DNA of 64,000 nt, taken from positions 27,269-91,268 of the forward strand of contig NZ_BNBC01000039.1 of assembly GCF_014654675.1 (NCBI RefSeq), read 5' to 3'. Origin of the DNA: Streptomyces spiralis. GTDB lineage: Bacteria; Actinomycetota; Actinomycetes; Streptomycetales; Streptomycetaceae. This document shows, piece after piece, positions 7,917 to 15,997 of this stretch. Both the position numbers and the translations under genes were made by a program. Each line of letters opens with the position of its first letter. Positions within the stretch are counted from its first letter, which is position 1. Under the pieces are notes generated by a model. The model did not search any database. It had not been told where the DNA came from and was given only the letters and a program-made list of their open reading frames with translations.

Positions 7917-8642
7917 ATGCGCGCGCTGCGGGTACTGCTGATCGTCGTCGTCATCCTCGGAGTGCTGTTCGTCGTGGTCGACCGGGTGGCGGTGCACTTC
8001 GCACAGAACGAGGCCGCCGACAAGCTGAGGTCCACGGAGAACCTGGCGAGCACCCCCGACGTGTCCATCAACGGCTTCCCGTTCCTCACCCAGCTGGCGA
8101 GCGGTGAGCTGGACGACGTCGAGGTCGGCATCAAGGACTACGACGCGGCCACGGGCAGCGGCACGCAGAAGATCCGTATCGACGACCTCAAGGCCGACAT
8201 GAAGGGCGTGAGGTTCTCCGGCGACTACAGCTCCGCCACCGCGGACAGCGCCACCGGCACCGCGACCATCGCCTACGACGAGCTGCTGAAGACCGCCAGG
8301 TCCGAGCCCACCGACGTCGGCTTCGGCATCAAGGCCCAGGTGGTGGGCCTGTCGTACGGGGGCAACGGCAAGATCAGGGTGGCCGTCAAGTTCTCCCTGC
8401 TGCCCGAGCCGATCTCCGTGCTCAGCTCGGTCACCGTGCGGAACGACAAGGTGCAGGTGCACGCCGACTCCCTGCCGAGGCTCGCGGGCGTGCAGCTGAT
8501 CGAGAGCCGGTTCCGGTCGATCACCGACTTCCAGCAGGCGATCGACCAGCTGCCCGGGGACATCAAGCTGGACTCGGTGCAGGCGGCCAAGGACGGCGTG
8601 GAGATCACGGTGAAGGGGTCGGACGTCAAGCTGGCCGGGTGA
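7917..8642 (+). CDS. DUF2993 / LmeA-like exported protein
   Basis: A 241-aa protein with one N-terminal signal-anchor (LRVLLIVVVILGVLFVVVDRVA) and an extracytoplasmic domain of the LmeA/DUF2993 type (VSINGFPFLTQLASGELDDVEV ... VKGSDVKLAG). The mycobacterial LmeA binds phospholipid and is needed for lipomannan maturation; in Streptomyces the role is unknown. The ATG at 7917 is preferred over GTG 7902 because it lies just before the signal and follows GTGGGGGAA. It is expressed alone; the next unit begins with its own leader. Confidence 0.85.
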   Translation: MRALRVLLIVVVILGVLFVVVDRVAVHFAQNEAADKLRSTENLASTPDVSINGFPFLTQLASGELDDVEVGIKDYDAATGSGTQKIRIDDLKADMKGVRFSGDYSSATADSATGTATIAYDELLKTARSEPTDVGFGIKAQVVGLSYGGNGKIRVAVKFSLLPEPISVLSSVTVRNDKVQVHADSLPRLAGVQLIESRFRSITDFQQAIDQLPGDIKLDSVQAAKDGVEITVKGSDVKLAG

Positions 8643-8841
8643 CCGTCGAGGCCCGAGCCGGCCCGATGTCCGACTGGCGAGACGCCCCTGTCCGCAGCGC
8701 AGATGAGGTGACGGACACCGACCGCCGGGCCCCGCGCCGGGACCGCTCCGACGCCGCTTCGGTCCCATATTGCGGACGATCGCATCTCATCATGCGACAC
8801 GCCGGTGACATGTCCGCCCGTCCCTCCCTACGATCGAGCAC

Positions 8842-8922
8842 ATGAAGCGACAGGCGGATCTCACGAAGCGGCGGGCAGTAGACCTGTGCCGCGTTGCCGC
8901 CATGCTCTGTCGCCCCTTCTGA
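8842..8922 (+). CDS. Short leader peptide upstream of the thiosulfate sulfurtransferase gene
   Basis: A 26-codon ORF beginning MKRQADLTKRRAVDLCRVAA and ending LCRPF. It carries two Cys codons (TGC, TGT), in VDLCRV and near the stop. Short peptides with the VDLCRV-type core are a recognised class of putative leader peptides ahead of sulfur-assimilation genes in Actinobacteria. A perfect hairpin begins right at the stop codon, and the rhodanese gene starts 149 nt later. The likely role is to sense Cys-tRNA supply or translation rate (inference). It is shorter than usual annotation cut-offs. Confidence 0.75.
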   Translation: MKRQADLTKRRAVDLCRVAAMLCRPF

Positions 8923-8942
8923 GCGGGAGCTCCGCCTCCCGC
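8923..8942 (+). promoter_or_regulatory. Hairpin at the leader-peptide stop, candidate attenuator of cysA
   Basis: GCGGGAG-ctccgc-CTCCCGC is a perfect 7-bp stem with a 6-nt loop starting directly after the leader TGA. Ribosomes stalled on the Cys codons near the end of the leader would cover or free this stem. There is no U-tract after it, so it may act through Rho or translation rather than as an intrinsic terminator. Confidence 0.55.
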
Positions 8943-9071
8943 CTCCGCCGGCCCCGCACCTGATCCGGGGCCGTCCCCGCGCCCCGTACGCCGGCGTACC
9001 ACGTCGCAGCGCACCGGTGCGCCCCCTCGCACTCGCACAGCCCGCCGCAACTGCCCCGGAGGAGATTGAGC

Positions 9072-9917
9072 ATGAGCCGCAGCGACGTCCTGGTCGACGC
9101 CGACTGGCTGCAGGAGCACCTGGACGACCCGACCATCGCCATCGTCGAGGTGGACGAGGACACGTCCGCGTACGACAAGAACCACATCAAGAACGCCATC
9201 CGGATCGACTGGACCAAGGACCTCCAGGACCCGGTGCGCCGTGACTTCGTCGACCAGGCCGGCTTCGAGAAGCTCCTGTCGGAGAAGGGCATCTCCAACG
9301 ACCACACGGTCATCCTCTACGGCGGCAACAACAACTGGTTCGCGTCCTACGCCTACTGGTACTTCAAGCTGTACGGCCACGAGGGCGTCAAGCTCCTCGA
9401 CGGCGGCCGCAAGAAGTGGGAGCTGGACGCCCGCGAGCTGGTCGACGGCACGGACGTGCCGGAGCGCGCGAAGACCGAGTACAAGGCCAAGCCGCAGGAC
9501 ACCTCCATCCGCGCCTTCCGCGACGACGTCGTGAAGGCCATCGGCGCCGAGAACCTGGTCGACGTCCGCTCGCCCGACGAGTTCTCCGGCAAGCTGCTCG
9601 CCCCGGCCCACCTGCCGCAGGAGCAGTCGCAGCGCCCGGGCCACGTGCCCTCCGCCAAGAACATCCCGTGGTCGAAGAACGCCAACGACGACGGCACCTT
9701 CAAGTCGGACGAGGACCTCAAGGCCCTCTACGCCGAGGAGAACGTCGACCTCGCCAAGGACACCATCGCCTACTGCCGCATCGGTGAGCGCTCCGCGCTG
9801 ACCTGGTTCGTCCTGCACGAGCTGCTGGGCGTGGAGAACGTCAAGAACTACGACGGCTCCTGGACCGAGTACGGCTCCCTGGTGGGCGTGCCGATCGAGC
9901 TGGGCTCCGGCAAGTAG
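9072..9917 (+). CDS. cysA: Thiosulfate sulfurtransferase (two-domain rhodanese, CysA/SseA type)
   Basis: A 281-aa tandem rhodanese. The inactive N-terminal domain covers about 5-130 (VLVDADWLQEHL ... LLDGGRKKWELDAR) and the catalytic C-terminal domain about 145-281 with C235 in AYCRIGER, which carries the persulfide. It transfers sulfane sulfur from thiosulfate or 3-mercaptopyruvate to acceptors. The ATG at 9072 follows GGAGGAG. Directly downstream is DUF1416, its usual actinobacterial partner; upstream is a Cys-containing leader. The gene is therefore probably controlled by sulfur/cysteine status. Confidence 0.95.
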   Translation: MSRSDVLVDADWLQEHLDDPTIAIVEVDEDTSAYDKNHIKNAIRIDWTKDLQDPVRRDFVDQAGFEKLLSEKGISNDHTVILYGGNNNWFASYAYWYFKLYGHEGVKLLDGGRKKWELDARELVDGTDVPERAKTEYKAKPQDTSIRAFRDDVVKAIGAENLVDVRSPDEFSGKLLAPAHLPQEQSQRPGHVPSAKNIPWSKNANDDGTFKSDEDLKALYAEENVDLAKDTIAYCRIGERSALTWFVLHELLGVENVKNYDGSWTEYGSLVGVPIELGSGK

Positions 9918-9955
9918 ACCGTCCCGACCGACCTATCTGACCTCTGGAGAAACAC

Positions 9956-10243
9956 ATGTGTGGAGCGAAGGCCGGCGGCCCCGACGCCTCGACGATCAAG
10001 CCCGGTGAGACGACCATCCAGGGCCAGGTGACCCGCGACGGCGAGCCCGTGACCGGCTACGTCCGGCTGCTGGACTCGACCGGCGAGTTCACCGCGGAGG
10101 TTCCCACCTCCGCCACCGGCCAGTTCCGGTTCTACGCCGCCGAGGGCACCTGGACCGTGCGCGCCCTCGTTCCCGGCGCCACCGCCGACCGCACGGTCGT
10201 CGCCCAGCAGGGCGGCCTCGCGGAGGTCGCGATCGCGGTCTGA
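9956..10243 (+). CDS. DUF1416 protein (rhodanese partner)
   Basis: A 95-aa protein starting MCGAKAGGPDASTIKPGETT with a carboxypeptidase-regulatory-like beta-sandwich (IQGQVTRDGEPVTGYVRLLD ... ATGQFRFYAAEGTWTVRALVPG). It is nearly always adjacent to cysA/sseA rhodaneses in Actinobacteria. The gap here is 38 nt with a GGAGAA ribosome site, and a strong terminator follows, so cysA-DUF1416 is a complete unit. An N-terminal MCGAK Cys could accept sulfur (speculative). Confidence 0.93.
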   Translation: MCGAKAGGPDASTIKPGETTIQGQVTRDGEPVTGYVRLLDSTGEFTAEVPTSATGQFRFYAAEGTWTVRALVPGATADRTVVAQQGGLAEVAIAV

Positions 10244-10278
10244 GGCCCTTCGGGTTCCTCGGACCAGCGGGACCGCTA

Positions 10279-10321
10279 AAGGGCCGCACCCCTCGGGTTG
10301 GACGCCTGGGGTGCGGCCCTT
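10279..10321 (+). terminator. Terminator after the cysA-DUF1416 unit
   Basis: AAGGGCCGCACCCC and GGGGTGCGGCCCTT form a perfect 14-bp stem with a 15-nt loop, 36 nt after the DUF1416 stop. The flanking A/T residues are few, as usual in this genus. Confidence 0.85.
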
Positions 10322-10338
10322 CGGCATACGCTGAAGGT

Positions 10339-10596
10339 ATGTACGCCCGCCGCCGTCACGCGTATTTCGCCTTGATGGGCACCTGCATCGGGTTGTTCGT
10401 CCTGGCGTGGGGCGTCGTGCGCATCTGGTCGGTTCCCGCGGCGGTCGGGATGTGCCTGTTCGCCATGGTGATCCCGCCGGTCGCCGCGATCATCGCCAAC
10501 CGGCGCGGCCCGGAGGACCGCTGGTGGGACGACCCGTCCGGCGACCCGAAGTCCGACGAGTGGTGGGACGAACTGGACGGCAAGAAACGGCACTAG
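10339..10596 (+). CDS. DUF3099 small membrane protein
   Basis: An 85-aa protein with two membrane helices (YFALMGTCIGLFVLAWGVV, VPAAVGMCLFAMVIPPVAAIIA) and an acidic tryptophan-rich tail (DRWWDDP ... DEWWDELDG). It matches the DUF3099 family of actinobacterial membrane proteins; function unknown. TACGCT lies 6 nt before the ATG, consistent with a leaderless transcript starting just after the preceding terminator. Confidence 0.9.
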   Translation: MYARRRHAYFALMGTCIGLFVLAWGVVRIWSVPAAVGMCLFAMVIPPVAAIIANRRGPEDRWWDDPSGDPKSDEWWDELDGKKRH

Positions 10597-10656
10597 GCGC
10601 TCCGCTTTCCCGGCGCTCCGCTTCCCCGCTGTTCCGGTTCCCGGTGCTCCGGGTCC

Positions 10657-11019
10657 TCAGTAGACGAGCGCCTGCGTCTCGTCGCCCAGCGCCTCCTGCA
10701 CGAATACCTGCGCGCCCGCGATCCGCACGCCCTCGATCACGTCCTTCTCCGTGATGTCCCGGCGGGCCGCGCACTGCGTGCACAGGGTGACGCGGCCGGC
10801 CGCGAGGACCGCGTCGATCAGGTCGGGCAGCGGTGCCGCGTGCGGAAGCTCGAACTCGGCCGCCCGGCCCGGCAGCGCGAACCACGACGACTCCCCGGTC
10901 AGCCACAGCGAGACGTCGACCCCGCTGGCCACGGCCACAGCCGCCACCGTGAACGCCTGCGAGCACCGCTCGGGCGCGTCCGCCCCCGCCGTCACCTTGA
11001 TCACGAGCTTCTTCGCCAT
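10657..11019 (-). CDS. DsrE/DsrF-like family protein
   Basis: A 120-aa protein of the DsrE-like fold (KLVIKVTAGADAPERCSQAFTVA, VSLWLTGESSWFALPG, GRVTLCTQCAARRDI). Members are small sulfur-relay or peroxiredoxin-like proteins; the CTQC cysteines at about 86-89 are candidate redox or sulfur sites. It converges on DUF3099 close to the rhodanese unit, so a sulfur-related role is plausible. TACGAT is 6 nt upstream of the ATG, suggesting a leaderless mRNA. Confidence 0.88.
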   Translation of the reverse strand: MAKKLVIKVTAGADAPERCSQAFTVAAVAVASGVDVSLWLTGESSWFALPGRAAEFELPHAAPLPDLIDAVLAAGRVTLCTQCAARRDITEKDVIEGVRIAGAQVFVQEALGDETQALVY

Positions 11020-11121
11020 GCCCGAATCGTAATCAGGTCCCTTACAACTTCGGGCATCGGCTGTGGGTCTCCCGTGGAGCGCGCATACGGAAGGCGCGCT
11101 TCACATTCTGTGGGGGACGTC

Positions 11122-11862
11122 TTGGAAGAACCGGAAAGACCCGAAGAATCACGGCCTCCGCGCCGGCGCGGGCGCACCGTTCTGCTCGTCGCCGTGGCCG
11201 CTGTGCTCGGCGTGGTGGCCGGCACCTGCACGGGTTACGTCGTCCAGGCCGGCCGCGAGCCCACCCCGCTGCCGCCGCTGTCGCAGCCGGTCGTCGGGCA
11301 GGCGAAGGGTGAGGTCGAACCGCTGTCGGCCGCGCAGGACCGGCGGGTGAAGACGGACGGCGACCTGCGCAAGCTGCTGGTCGGGCGGCCCAAGGGCGCC
11401 CGGGAGAACCCCTTCTTCGCGAGCGACGACGGTTGGTGGACCCTCGCCCACTACGCGGAGGACTTCACCAAGCCGGACCAGGCGTTCGCCAACGGGCTCT
11501 CGTCCCAGTTCCGGCGCGCGGCGGTCACCTCGTGGCGGACGAGCGACACGCATCTGGTGGAGATCCGCCTCGTGCAGTACCGCCAGGAAGAGGGGCTGGC
11601 GGCCGCCGACAGCGCCGAGAACGGCATGTATTGGGCCGAACGGAACAACAAGGGCCACAGCTGGGCCGTTCCCGGCACCGGCGACGGCATGGCGTACTCG
11701 GACACCGAGCCCTACCGGAAGCCCGGGTACGTCCCGCTGTACTCGGCCGAGGCGCACGCCTGGCGCGGCGACATCGCCATGGAGATCTACATCAACGACA
11801 CCAAGCCGATCACCAAGAAGGAGATCATGAGCCTGGCCGAGCGGCAGACGGAGCGGCTTTGA
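11122..11862 (+). CDS. Membrane-anchored protein, first of three tandem paralogues
   Basis: About 246 aa: a short basic cytoplasmic N-terminus, one membrane helix (TVLLVAVAAVLGVVAGTCTGYVV) and an extracytoplasmic domain with DGDLRKLLVGRPKGARENPF, then a region ending PITKKEIMSLAERQTERL. The TTG at 11122 is the best start, with GGGGGA just upstream; an in-frame GTG at 11110 is the alternative. No known family is recognised. Its stop overlaps the TTG of the next gene (TTGA). The following two genes have the same architecture and a related LxxLLxPxG motif, so this is a co-expressed family. Confidence 0.8.
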   Translation: MEEPERPEESRPPRRRGRTVLLVAVAAVLGVVAGTCTGYVVQAGREPTPLPPLSQPVVGQAKGEVEPLSAAQDRRVKTDGDLRKLLVGRPKGARENPFFASDDGWWTLAHYAEDFTKPDQAFANGLSSQFRRAAVTSWRTSDTHLVEIRLVQYRQEEGLAAADSAENGMYWAERNNKGHSWAVPGTGDGMAYSDTEPYRKPGYVPLYSAEAHAWRGDIAMEIYINDTKPITKKEIMSLAERQTERL

Positions 11863-12746
11863 ACGAGAACCCGCCCCCGCAGCCCGAGCAACCGACGGAG
11901 CCGGAGCAGCCCGCACAGCCCGAGCAGATTGCACAGCCCGAGCAGTCTGCGCAGGCCTTTCAGCTCGACGGGCTGCCCCCCGAGCCGTCCCCGCACCCCA
12001 CCCGGCGCCGGCGCAGGGTCGTGCCGGTCATCGGCTGCGCCGTGCTGCTGGCCGCGCTGGTCGGCGGCACCGGCTTCACCGTCGTCACCGCGCGCGACGC
12101 CGACCGCGATCCAGGCGCCCCCGTCTGGCGCCTGCCGAAGGCCGCTGCCGACGACGAGCGCCAGGCCGAGGCACGCGGGCTGAAAGGGCTGCTGCTGCCC
12201 TATGGCACCACCGAGAACGTCCGGGGTCCGGACCTGAGCCAGTTCGGCGCCGACGCCGAACTCAACGGTGCGCAGGCCACCGCGTTGCGCAAGGAGTCGC
12301 TGCGAAGCCTGCCCCGCTCCCAGCGGCGGCGGCTGGAGAAGGAGATCGACAAGCAGCACATCCAGGGCATGGCGATGCGCAGTTATGTCAGCACCGCGAC
12401 CAACCAGGGCTGGCAGCCCGCCAAGGATGCCTTCACCGTCGAGATCGTCCTGTCCCGGATGGACCGGCGCAGCGCGCGCTCCATCGTCGCCTTCCAGCAG
12501 GACTTCCTCGACGCGCTGAAGGTCTTCCGTGCCGGGCCAAAGATCGAGGGCCACCGGAACGCCAAGTGCTTCCTGCCGCCCGCGGGGTCCAAGGACAAGC
12601 TCGATGTCATGGTCTGCTCCGCCTACGAGGGCGACATTCTGGTCAGCGCGACGATGAACGCGGTGAAGCCGCTGGACACGAAGGCCGCGGCGCGGCTGCT
12701 CCGTGACCAGCTCGACCGCATCAAGGACCCGGGGAAGGCGGTATGA
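11859..12746 (+). CDS. Membrane-anchored protein, second of three tandem paralogues
   Basis: 295 aa: a Pro/Glu/Gln-rich cytoplasmic segment with QPEQ repeats (about 1-35), a helix (VVPVIGCAVLLAALVGGTGFTVV) and an extracytoplasmic domain with RGLKGLLLPYGTTENVRGPD and two cysteines (NAKCFLPP, MVCSAYEG) that could pair. The domain includes a charged helical stretch (SQRRRLEKEIDKQHIQ). The TTG start lies inside the previous stop codon and the end overlaps the next ATG by 4 nt. The function is unknown. The C-terminal AVKPLDTKAAARLLRDQLDR resembles streptomycete exported proteins annotated only as hypothetical. Confidence 0.8.
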   Translation: MNENPPPQPEQPTEPEQPAQPEQIAQPEQSAQAFQLDGLPPEPSPHPTRRRRRVVPVIGCAVLLAALVGGTGFTVVTARDADRDPGAPVWRLPKAAADDERQAEARGLKGLLLPYGTTENVRGPDLSQFGADAELNGAQATALRKESLRSLPRSQRRRLEKEIDKQHIQGMAMRSYVSTATNQGWQPAKDAFTVEIVLSRMDRRSARSIVAFQQDFLDALKVFRAGPKIEGHRNAKCFLPPAGSKDKLDVMVCSAYEGDILVSATMNAVKPLDTKAAARLLRDQLDRIKDPGKAV

Positions 12747-13669
12747 GCGAGCAGACCCAGGACCAGCGGTCGACGGTCCCGCCGATGTCCGAGGAGGCGC
12801 CTCCCTTGCCCACCCAGGCACCCGTCGTGCCGCCCGCGCCACGCGAGGCACCGGTACTACCCGGGGCCCCCGCCGCCCCGCCCGCCGTACCGGCGCCACC
12901 CGTCAAGGACCGCCGGCGGCTGCGGGCCGTGCTGCGCTGGACCGCAGCCGTCGTGGTCTTCGCCGTGGCCGGTACGGGGACGGCGTACGGCATCACGCGC
13001 ATGGACCGCACCGACGTTCCCGGTCTCGCCACTGCCTCGGACGGCCGCTGGGACTACCCGGAGATCGTCAGGCCGCCGCTGCCCTCCGGCAGCCCGGCAC
13101 CGTTCGCCGACAGCAACGCCGCCGGGGCGCACCACGCCGATCTGCGCGCCTTGCTGCTGCCCGCACCCCGAGGTGCACGGGAGGACAAGGCGCTGCGCGG
13201 CACCGGCGGCTGGCTGGCGAAGAAGGACTTCCTCGCCGAGTACGCACGGCCTCAGGACCGCACCGAGCTCGCGCAGCAGCTGACCGACCACGGGCTGCGG
13301 CACATCGCCGCCCGCGGCTGGACCTCGCAGGACGGCACGCACACCCGGATCTACCTGCTCCAGTTCGACACCGCAGCCGTCGTGGACGACCTGGCCGAGG
13401 GAAAACTGTTGCAGTACGACAGCCCCGGGTATGCCCTGCGCGGCGCCGGCACGTCGGTCTTCGACGCGGACTTCCCGATCGAGGCCCGGAACGACGACAT
13501 CCCGGGCACCTACTACGTGGAGTCCAAGCCGTACGGCGCCGAACAGGTGCGCCAGGCCTACCTCCGCGCCGGGGACGTCCTCGCCGTGGTCGTCCAGTCC
13601 CGCAAGGGCGCCGCCCGCGCCGTTCCGTTCCAGCAGACGGTCACATTGCAGAGCGAGCTGCTCGGCTGA
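12743..13669 (+). CDS. Membrane-anchored protein, third of three tandem paralogues
   Basis: 308 aa: a long proline-rich cytoplasmic segment (about 1-52), a helix (AVLRWTAAVVVFAVAGTGTAYGI) and an extracytoplasmic domain with ADLRALLLPAPRGAREDKAL matching the motif of the two upstream genes. The ATG is inside the ATGA overlap. There is no catalytic motif. The three proteins differ mainly in cytoplasmic-tail length and in Cys content, so they may form a hetero-oligomer at the membrane (inference). Confidence 0.82.
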   Translation: MSEQTQDQRSTVPPMSEEAPPLPTQAPVVPPAPREAPVLPGAPAAPPAVPAPPVKDRRRLRAVLRWTAAVVVFAVAGTGTAYGITRMDRTDVPGLATASDGRWDYPEIVRPPLPSGSPAPFADSNAAGAHHADLRALLLPAPRGAREDKALRGTGGWLAKKDFLAEYARPQDRTELAQQLTDHGLRHIAARGWTSQDGTHTRIYLLQFDTAAVVDDLAEGKLLQYDSPGYALRGAGTSVFDADFPIEARNDDIPGTYYVESKPYGAEQVRQAYLRAGDVLAVVVQSRKGAARAVPFQQTVTLQSELLG

Positions 13670-13773
13670 GCGGATGAGGGTCACCTCGACAGGAGGGCCG
13701 GATCCCGCCCGACTAAGCTGGGGTCCGGCCCTGTGTACGTACGTACCGCACCGCGCTCAACAAGGAGCACCCC

Positions 13774-13872
13774 GTGGAGATCTTCTTCGAAACCCTGCTG
13801 GTCCTGGTCTGCGTCGGCGTCCTCGCCTTCGCCTACCTGACCGTGAAGAAGCTGTACCAGGGCCAGCGCTGA
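13774..13872 (+). CDS. 32-aa single-helix membrane peptide
   Basis: A short ORF, GTG start, VEIFFETLLVLVCVGVLAFA followed by YLTVKKLYQGQR. A clean AAGGAG lies 6 nt before the start, and the composition is one membrane helix with a basic cytoplasmic tail. It ends 22 nt before the nitrobindin-like gene and is probably co-transcribed with it. Small one-helix proteins like this are common but rarely annotated; function unknown. Confidence 0.7.
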   Translation: MEIFFETLLVLVCVGVLAFAYLTVKKLYQGQR

Positions 13873-13894
13873 ATCCGAACAGGGAACGCAGCTC

Positions 13895-14470
13895 ATGATC
13901 GAGATCCCGTCCGACCTCCACAAGGACCTCGTCCCCCTCGCCTTCCTGCTCGGTGACTGGGCCGGTGCGGGTGTCTTCGACTTCCCCGGCGCCGAGAAGT
14001 GCAACTTCGGCCAGGAGGTCACCTTCACCCACGACGGCCGGGACTTCCTGGAGTACCACTCCCGCACCTGGGTGCTGGACAACGACGGCAACAAGGTCAG
14101 GCCGCTGGAGTCGGAGGCCGGCTTCTGGCGGATCGATTCCGACCGCAAGGTCGAGGTCACGATGACCCGCGACGACGGCGTCATCGAGATCTGGTACGGC
14201 GAGCTGGCCGACAAGAAGCCGCAGATCGACCTGGTCACGGACGCCGTGGCGCGCACCGCCGCCTCCCGCCCCTACACCGGCGGCAAGCGGCTGTACGGCT
14301 ACGTCAAGAGCGACCTGATGTGGGTCGGCGAGAAGCAGACCCCCGAGGTCGAGCTGCGCCCCTACATGTCCGCCCACCTGAAGAAGGTCGTCACCCCGGA
14401 GGACGTGGAGCGCTGGGCCAAGGCGCTCCCGGACGACCTGCCGGACGACGGGATCGCCTTCTTCAAGTAG
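13895..14470 (+). CDS. Nitrobindin-like heme-binding beta-barrel protein
   Basis: A 191-aa FABP-like protein with the nitrobindin signature GDWAGAGVF (about 20-28, matching GxWxGxGxF) and beta-barrel strands (EVTFTHDGRDFLEYHSRTWV, GGKRLYGYVKSDLMWVGE). H161 in MSAHLKKV is the candidate proximal heme ligand. Bacterial nitrobindins bind ferric heme and react with nitric oxide or peroxynitrite. It is followed 16 nt later by nur, so the pair may connect metal status and nitrosative or oxidative defence (inference). Confidence 0.88.
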   Translation: MIEIPSDLHKDLVPLAFLLGDWAGAGVFDFPGAEKCNFGQEVTFTHDGRDFLEYHSRTWVLDNDGNKVRPLESEAGFWRIDSDRKVEVTMTRDDGVIEIWYGELADKKPQIDLVTDAVARTAASRPYTGGKRLYGYVKSDLMWVGEKQTPEVELRPYMSAHLKKVVTPEDVERWAKALPDDLPDDGIAFFK

Positions 14471-14486
14471 TCCTAGACTCTCTGGT

Positions 14487-14924
14487 GTGGTGAGCACCGA
14501 CTGGAAGACTGACCTGCGGCAGCGTGGCTACCGGCTGACGCCGCAGCGGCAACTCGTGCTCGAAGCCGTGGACACCCTGGAGCACGCGACCCCCGACGAC
14601 ATCCTCAGCGAGGTGAGGAAGACGGCGTCGGGGGTCAACATTTCCACCGTCTATCGGACCCTGGAGCTGCTGGAGGAGCTGGGCCTGGTCAGCCACGCCC
14701 ACCTCGGTCACGGCGCGCCGACCTACCACCTCGCCGACCGCCACCACCATCTGCACCTGGTCTGCCGGGACTGCGAGAACGTCATCGAGGCCGACGTGGA
14801 CGTGGCCGCCGACTTCACCGCCAAGCTGCGGCAGCAGTTCGGTTTCGACACCGACATGAAGCACTTCGCCATCTTCGGCCGCTGCAAGGACTGTTCACGG
14901 AAGAGGCCGAACAGCACGTCGTAG
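14487..14924 (+). CDS. nur: Nur, nickel-responsive Fur-family regulator
   Basis: A 145-aa Fur-family protein almost identical to S. coelicolor Nur as I remember it. All metal ligands known from the Nur structure are in place: H70, H72 and H126 (M-site) and H33, H86, H88 and H90 (Ni-site). The winged helix is residues about 1-80. With nickel, Nur represses nickel uptake genes and sodF, and indirectly favours sodN. The GTG start at 14487 lies 7 nt after TAGACT with no ribosome site, so the mRNA is probably leaderless. Two CxxC pairs (CRDC, CKDC) are in the C-terminal half. Confidence 0.96.
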   Translation: MVSTDWKTDLRQRGYRLTPQRQLVLEAVDTLEHATPDDILSEVRKTASGVNISTVYRTLELLEELGLVSHAHLGHGAPTYHLADRHHHLHLVCRDCENVIEADVDVAADFTAKLRQQFGFDTDMKHFAIFGRCKDCSRKRPNSTS

Positions 14925-14934
14925 GCTTGCTCGT

Positions 14935-15900
14935 ATGAAGAGCCCCCTGCTGTCCCTGCCCGGCGCCGTTCCCGCCGAGGGCGTGGACGAAGGTGTCGCC
15001 GCCCACTACGGCGACCTGTTCCGTGAGCAGCGTGCCCTCGCCGACGGCACCGGCTTCGTCGACCTCTCGCACCGCGGTGTCGTCACCGTCAGCGGCGAGG
15101 ACCGGCTCAGCTGGCTGCACCTGTTGCTCACCCAGTACGTCAGCGAGCTGCCCCCCGGCCAGGCCACCGAGGCGCTGGTCCTGTCCGCGCACGGCCACAT
15201 CGAGCACGCGCTGTACCTGGTCGACGACGGCGAGACGGTCTGGGCCCATGTGGAGCCCGGCACCCAGGAGGCGCTGATCGCGTACCTGGAGTCGATGAAG
15301 TTCTTCTACCGGGTCGAGGTCGCCGACCGGACGGACGACTTCGCCGTGGTGCACCTGCCGGCCGGCTCGATCGCCGAGGTGCCCGAGGGGGTCGTCGTAC
15401 GCGAGACCCCGTACGGCCGTGACCTGTTCCTGCCCCGTGCGGACCTGGAGTCGTACGCGGAGCAGGCCGGCCCGCCCGCCGGGATCCTCGCCCACGAGGC
15501 GCTGCGCGTCGAGCAGCACCGCCCCCGGCTGGGCTTCGAGACCGACCACCGCACCATCCCGCACGAGCTGGGCTGGATCGGGACGGCCGTGCATCTGCAC
15601 AAGGGCTGCTACCGGGGGCAGGAGACGGTGGCCCGGGTGCAGAACCTGGGCAAGCCGCCGCGCCGCCTGGTCTTCCTGCACCTGGACGGCAGCGAAGTGC
15701 ACCTGCCGGTCCCCGGCACCGAGATCCGCCTCGCCGACGAGGGGCCCGACGGCCGCAAGATCGGCTTCGTCACCACCTCCGCCCGCCACCACGAACTCGG
15801 ACCGGTGGCCCTCGCCCTGGTCAAGCGGAACGTCCCGCTGGACGCCCGGCTGATGGCGGGGGACACGGCGGCGGCCCAGGAGGTCGTCGTAGAGCCGTAG
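14935..15900 (+). CDS. ygfZ: YgfZ/GcvT-family folate-binding protein
   Basis: A 321-aa protein with the YgfZ signature KGCYRGQETVARVQNLG (about residues 223-239, Cys in KGCYxGQE) and GcvT-like folds (GFVDLSHRGVVTVSGEDRLSWLH). YgfZ proteins use folate to help build or repair certain Fe-S clusters. It starts 10 nt after nur and shows TAGGCT 7 nt before the ATG, so it may have its own leaderless promoter overlapping the end of nur. Confidence 0.93.
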   Translation: MKSPLLSLPGAVPAEGVDEGVAAHYGDLFREQRALADGTGFVDLSHRGVVTVSGEDRLSWLHLLLTQYVSELPPGQATEALVLSAHGHIEHALYLVDDGETVWAHVEPGTQEALIAYLESMKFFYRVEVADRTDDFAVVHLPAGSIAEVPEGVVVRETPYGRDLFLPRADLESYAEQAGPPAGILAHEALRVEQHRPRLGFETDHRTIPHELGWIGTAVHLHKGCYRGQETVARVQNLGKPPRRLVFLHLDGSEVHLPVPGTEIRLADEGPDGRKIGFVTTSARHHELGPVALALVKRNVPLDARLMAGDTAAAQEVVVEP

Positions 15901-15944
15901 CGCTCGTCGGTTCACGGCCGCGCCAGGACACCCCCTAGGGAGTG

Positions 15945-15991
15945 TCTCGCCGATCATGCCGGGCTCGCGGTGGCCGGCCTGATCGACGAGA
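15945..15991. terminator. Bidirectional terminator between ygfZ and dtd
   Basis: TCTCG(C)CGATCA and TGATCG(A)CGAGA pair with one mismatch, and an inner GCCGG/CCGGC stem closes the loop. CCCCCTAG sequences flank it. It sits between converging genes. Confidence 0.6.
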
Positions 15992-15997
15992 TACCCC

